From positions 434,001-498,000 of the forward strand of contig NZ_CP107869.1 of the NCBI RefSeq assembly GCF_036013645.1: DNA of 64,000 bases, read 5' to 3'. Shown here in pieces: positions 61,081 to 64,000 of this stretch (its first letter is position 1; every line of letters starts with the position of its first letter). Source of the DNA: Streptomyces sp. NBC_00490 (GTDB lineage Bacteria; Actinomycetota; Actinomycetes; Streptomycetales; Streptomycetaceae). The notes below the pieces were generated by a model. The model ran no database searches. It saw only the letters and a program-made list of their open reading frames with translations, and was not told the DNA's origin. Position numbers and translations under genes: made by a program.

Positions 61081-62043
61081 ATGTCCGCCGTCTCTGTTCC
61101 GCAGCACCGCTCGACGCCCGGCCGCGGGGACTCCGCGGCCGTCTCCGTCTCCGGGCTGGTGAAGACGTTCGGACAGATCCGCGCTCTGGAGGGGCTGGAC
61201 CTGACGGTGACGACCGGGGAAGTGCACGGGTTCCTCGGGCCCAACGGCTCGGGCAAGACCACCACCCTCCGGATCCTGCTCGGCCTGCTGCGGGCGGACG
61301 CAGGCGAGGTCCGGCTGCTCGGCGGCGACCCGTGGCGCGACGCGGTCCGGCTGCACCGGCGGCTGGCGTATGTACCGGGCGATGTGAGCCTGTGGCCGAA
61401 GCTGACGGGCGGCGAGATCATCGACGTCTTCGGGCGGATGCGCGGCGACCTCGACCGCGGCCGGCGCGACGAGCTGCTGGAGCGGTTCGAGCTCGATCCG
61501 GCCAAGAAGGCCCGCACCTACTCCAAGGGCAACCGGCAGAAGGTCGGCCTGGTCGCCGCGCTGGCCTCCCGCGCCGAACTGCTGCTCCTGGACGAACCGA
61601 CCTCCGGCCTCGACCCGCTCATGGAGAGCGTCTTCCAGGACTGCATCCGCGAGGTGACGGCCGAGGGCCGCACGGTCCTGCTGTCCAGTCACATCCTGGC
61701 CGAGGTGGAGGCCCTGTGCGACCGGGTGAGCCTCATCCGGTCGGGCCGCACCGTCGAGAGCGGCACGCTGGCCGACCTGCGGCACCTGACCCGCACGTCG
61801 ATCGACGCCGCGACGGTGCGCACGCCCACCGGTCTCGGCGCGCTGCCCGGCGTGCACGGCCTGCGCGCCGAGGACCATCGGGTCCGCTTCGACGTGGACA
61901 CCGACCGCCTGGACGATGCCGTACGCCACCTCACCGGCTTCGGCATCCGCACCCTCACCAGTCAGCCGCCCTCGCTGGAGGAGCTGTTCCTGCGCCACTA
62001 CGGCGACGAAGCGGCCGCCCACGGCCACCGGGACCCGCGATGA
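61081..62043 (+). CDS. ABC transporter ATP-binding protein
   Basis: A 320-residue ATPase: Walker [11 protein letters not shown]-loop [12 protein letters not shown], signature [11 protein letters not shown] (a variant of LSGGQ), Walker [14 protein letters not shown]-loop [14 protein letters not shown], and a C-terminal [10 protein letters not shown] tail. The SKGN signature and the large partner permease are typical of TnrB/polyketide-type exporters. ATG at 61081 has GGGAGG upstream. Confidence 0.93.
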   Translation: MSAVSVPQHRSTPGRGDSAAVSVSGLVKTFGQIRALEGLDLTVTTGEVHGFLGPNGSGKTTTLRILLGLLRADAGEVRLLGGDPWRDAVRLHRRLAYVPGDVSLWPKLTGGEIIDVFGRMRGDLDRGRRDELLERFELDPAKKARTYSKGNRQKVGLVAALASRAELLLLDEPTSGLDPLMESVFQDCIREVTAEGRTVLLSSHILAEVEALCDRVSLIRSGRTVESGTLADLRHLTRTSIDAATVRTPTGLGALPGVHGLRAEDHRVRFDVDTDRLDDAVRHLTGFGIRTLTSQPPSLEELFLRHYGDEAAAHGHRDPR

Positions 62044-63632
62044 CCTCGTCGAACGAGCTCACCGGCACCGCCGTCCTCACCCGGCTTATCCTGCGCCGCG
62101 AACGCCTCCGCATCCTGATCTGGACCATCGCCGTGCCCCTGCTGGTGCTGCTGACGGCGACCAGCGTCAAAGGCCTCTACCCCACCCAGCACGACTTGGA
62201 CGTGGCGGCCGAAGCAAGTGAGGACAATGCCGCGGCCATCGCCTTCAACGGACCCGCCCAGGGTCTCGACACGCTGGGCGGCGAAGTGGCCTTCCAGGTG
62301 GGCACTCTCGGACTGGTCATGGTCGCTCTGATGAGCACGTTCATGACGGGACGGCAGACCCGTGCCGAGGAGGAAGCAGGCCGCGGGGAACTGATCCGCT
62401 CCCTGCCCGTCGGCCGGCACGCGAACGCCACCGCCACCCTGCTGGTCGTGGCCGGCATGAACGCGGTGGTCGGGGCCCTGGTGACACTCGGCCTCATCGG
62501 CCTGGACCTGCCCGTCACGGGGTCTGTCGTCTTCGGCCTGTCCTTCTGTGCGCTCGGCCTCGTCTTCGCCGCGATCACCAGCCTGATCGCCCAGGTCTCG
62601 GAGAACACCCGGGTCGTGCACGGCAGCGCCGGCGCCGTCCTGGGAGCGGCCTTCGTGCTGCGAGCGGTCGGGGACATCGGTGACGGCACCGTGTCGTGGT
62701 TCTCCCCCATCGGCTGGGTCCAGAAGACCCGCCCCTTCGCGGGCGAACGCCTCTGGCCCCTCCTCCTCGTCGTCGCGGGTACCGTCGCGGCCGTCGCCGC
62801 GACCCACGCCCTGTCCGACCGGCGCGACCTCGGCGCGGGCCTAGTACCGCCCCGGCCCGGCCGACCGCGGGCGGCACCCGCGCTCGGCCGGCCGCTGGGC
62901 CTGGCGCTGCGGCTGCAGCGTGGCAGCCTCATCGCCTGGAGCTGCGGTGTGTTTCTCGCGGGCGTCGCCTATGGCTGGGTCGCCGTCGACGTGGAGGACT
63001 TCGTCGCCGACAACGAGGCCATGGAGGACCTGATCACCGGCTACGGCGGGGCCGACCTCACCGAGGCCTATCTGTCCCAGTCGCTGCTCGTCGTCGCACT
63101 GCTCGGCGCCGGGTACGCCGTCCAGTCGGCCCTCCGGCTGCACGGCGAGGAGAGCGGGCTGCGGGCCGAGCCGGTGCTCGCCACCCCCGTCTCCCGCGAC
63201 CGCTGGGTGGCCAGTCACCTGACGGTGGCACTGGCCGGCAGCGTCGTCGTCCTCACGGCCGCGGGCCTGGGCACGGGACTCGCCTACGGCCTCACCAGCG
63301 GCGAGCTGGACCAGGTGCCCCGCCTGCTGGGCGCCGCACTCGCCTACACGCCCGCGCTCTGGCTGCTCGCGGGACTGGTCATCGCCCTGTTCGGCCTCGC
63401 ACCGCGCGCCATCACGGCTGCCTGGGCCGCCCTCGCGGCCTGCTTCGTCATCGGCCTGTTGGCCCAGGCTCTCGACCTGCCCTGCTGGGTCAGGGACGTC
63501 TCCCCCTTCGAGCACGTCCCGCACCTGCCCGCGGCCGACCCGGCCCTCACCGCGCCGGTCCTCCTCCTGGCCATCACCGCCGTCCTCATCACGGCCGGTC
63601 TGGTGGGTTTCCGCCAACGGGACGTGCGATAG
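62040..63632 (+). CDS. ABC transporter permease, large two-half type
   Basis: A 530-residue permease with about twelve helices in two similar halves, including [38 protein letters not shown] and its counterpart [33 protein letters not shown]. It overlaps the ATPase gene by ATGA. Substrate unknown. Confidence 0.92.
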   Translation: MTSSNELTGTAVLTRLILRRERLRILIWTIAVPLLVLLTATSVKGLYPTQHDLDVAAEASEDNAAAIAFNGPAQGLDTLGGEVAFQVGTLGLVMVALMSTFMTGRQTRAEEEAGRGELIRSLPVGRHANATATLLVVAGMNAVVGALVTLGLIGLDLPVTGSVVFGLSFCALGLVFAAITSLIAQVSENTRVVHGSAGAVLGAAFVLRAVGDIGDGTVSWFSPIGWVQKTRPFAGERLWPLLLVVAGTVAAVAATHALSDRRDLGAGLVPPRPGRPRAAPALGRPLGLALRLQRGSLIAWSCGVFLAGVAYGWVAVDVEDFVADNEAMEDLITGYGGADLTEAYLSQSLLVVALLGAGYAVQSALRLHGEESGLRAEPVLATPVSRDRWVASHLTVALAGSVVVLTAAGLGTGLAYGLTSGELDQVPRLLGAALAYTPALWLLAGLVIALFGLAPRAITAAWAALAACFVIGLLAQALDLPCWVRDVSPFEHVPHLPAADPALTAPVLLLAITAVLITAGLVGFRQRDVR

Positions 63633-63645
63633 GGCCACTTGGCCC
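63632..63645. promoter_or_regulatory. Candidate OsdR box before the last GNAT gene
   Basis: GGGCCA-CT-TGGCCC, perfect six-base arms, centred 83 bp before the start at 63721; it begins on the last base of the permease stop codon. Confidence 0.6.
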
Positions 63646-63720
63646 ACCAACCGGCCCACTCAGCCCCTGGGCCGCCCGGTGCGGCGACCGGACGCTGGAA
63701 GTGAGGCCCGGAGGTGTGTC

Positions 63721-64000
63721 ATGACCGAAGTACAGCAAACACCGGTGCACGCGCTGCTCACGGACGGCACCACCGTCCGTATCCGGCGGGCAGGTCCCGG
63801 CGACCACGACGAGGTGCAGCGGCTGTACGAGCAGATGTCGGCGGAGAACCTGCGGCAGCGGTTCTCCGCCATCAGCCGGACCTCCGCCCGGCAGGCCGCG
63901 GACCGTGTGGCGAAGTCCGGCCGGGCAGGCTACCTCGCCCTGGCCGCCGAACACGCGGGCCGCCTGGTGGGACTGACGGAGTACGAGGTCACACCGCCCG
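63721..64000 (+). CDS. GNAT-domain protein, cut by the window end
   Basis: The first 93 codons read TPVHALLTDGTTVRIRRAGPGDHDEVQRLYEQMSAENLRQRFSAISRTSARQAADRV...GYLALAAEHAGRLVGLTEYEV, close to the GNAT start of the fusion at 29615-32308 (VHALLADGTTVCIRPVRRADHDQVQGLYEEMS). It may be another acyl-CoA-synthetase fusion; only the N-terminus is visible. ATG has GGAGGTGTG upstream. Confidence 0.85.
   Translation, partial: MTEVQQTPVHALLTDGTTVRIRRAGPGDHDEVQRLYEQMSAENLRQRFSAISRTSARQAADRVAKSGRAGYLALAAEHAGRLVGLTEYEVTPP

Overview
The window is very GC-rich DNA with strong GGAGG ribosome sites, many GTG starts and tightly overlapping genes. Gene content points to a Streptomyces or a close relative. No RNA gene, rRNA, CRISPR array or housekeeping block was seen.

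The unifying theme is a hypoxia/dormancy island. It holds an OsdK/OsdR (DevS/DosR-type) two-component pair, nine apparently intact universal stress protein (USP) genes and four broken ones. It also holds a USP-CtpF-like Ca2+ ATPase pair, an Hsp20, two Acg/Rv3131-type nitroreductases, three CBS-BON proteins, two Rv1733c-like membrane proteins, and a USP-phosphoglucomutase-GH65 operon that recalls Rv2005c-Rv2006. From memory these families belong to the DosR regulon of Mycobacterium tuberculosis, where they are scattered; here they lie side by side.

A 14-bp palindrome, GGGCCG-NN-CGGCCC and close variants, recurs about twenty times between genes. It usually sits 45-135 bp from a start codon. It is the best candidate for the OsdR operator, but no experiment in this window proves that.

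Layout: 0.6-5 kb, USP genes and remnants, a tnpB remnant, an Rv1733c-like gene and a SulP remnant. 4.9-10.7 kb, osdK, osdR and pyruvate phosphate dikinase. 10.7-15.6 kb, a broken USP, two flavin-split-barrel proteins, a second tnpB remnant and two USPs. 15.7-26.1 kb, a group 3b-type NADP-linked [NiFe] hydrogenase (hyhBGSL) with its protease, hypF, hypC, hypD (frameshifted here) and hypE, plus a cyclic-nucleotide-type sensor and a CBS-BON protein. 26.2-32.3 kb, Hsp20 and a five-gene reverse operon. 32.4-43 kb, USPs, a second cNMP/CBS pair, a metal P-type ATPase fused to hemerythrin, and an ABC exporter. 43-48.3 kb, nitroreductase/SHOCT and the GH65 operon. 48.5-52.8 kb, small membrane proteins, a GerMN protein and a degraded patch. 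52.9-57.5 kb, CtpF-like ATPase and USPs. 57.7-64 kb, a secreted protein, remnants, a DUF4389/CoA-binding/Ddn-like operon, an ABC exporter, and a GNAT gene cut by the window end.

Together the genes suggest a cell entering low-oxygen dormancy. OsdKR would sense redox or O2, the hydrogenase would exchange electrons between H2 and NAD(P)H, PPDK and disaccharide phosphorolysis would save ATP, and USPs, Hsp20, transporters and nitroreductases would protect. Many pseudogenes and duplicated blocks show that the island is still being reshaped by recombination and insertion elements.
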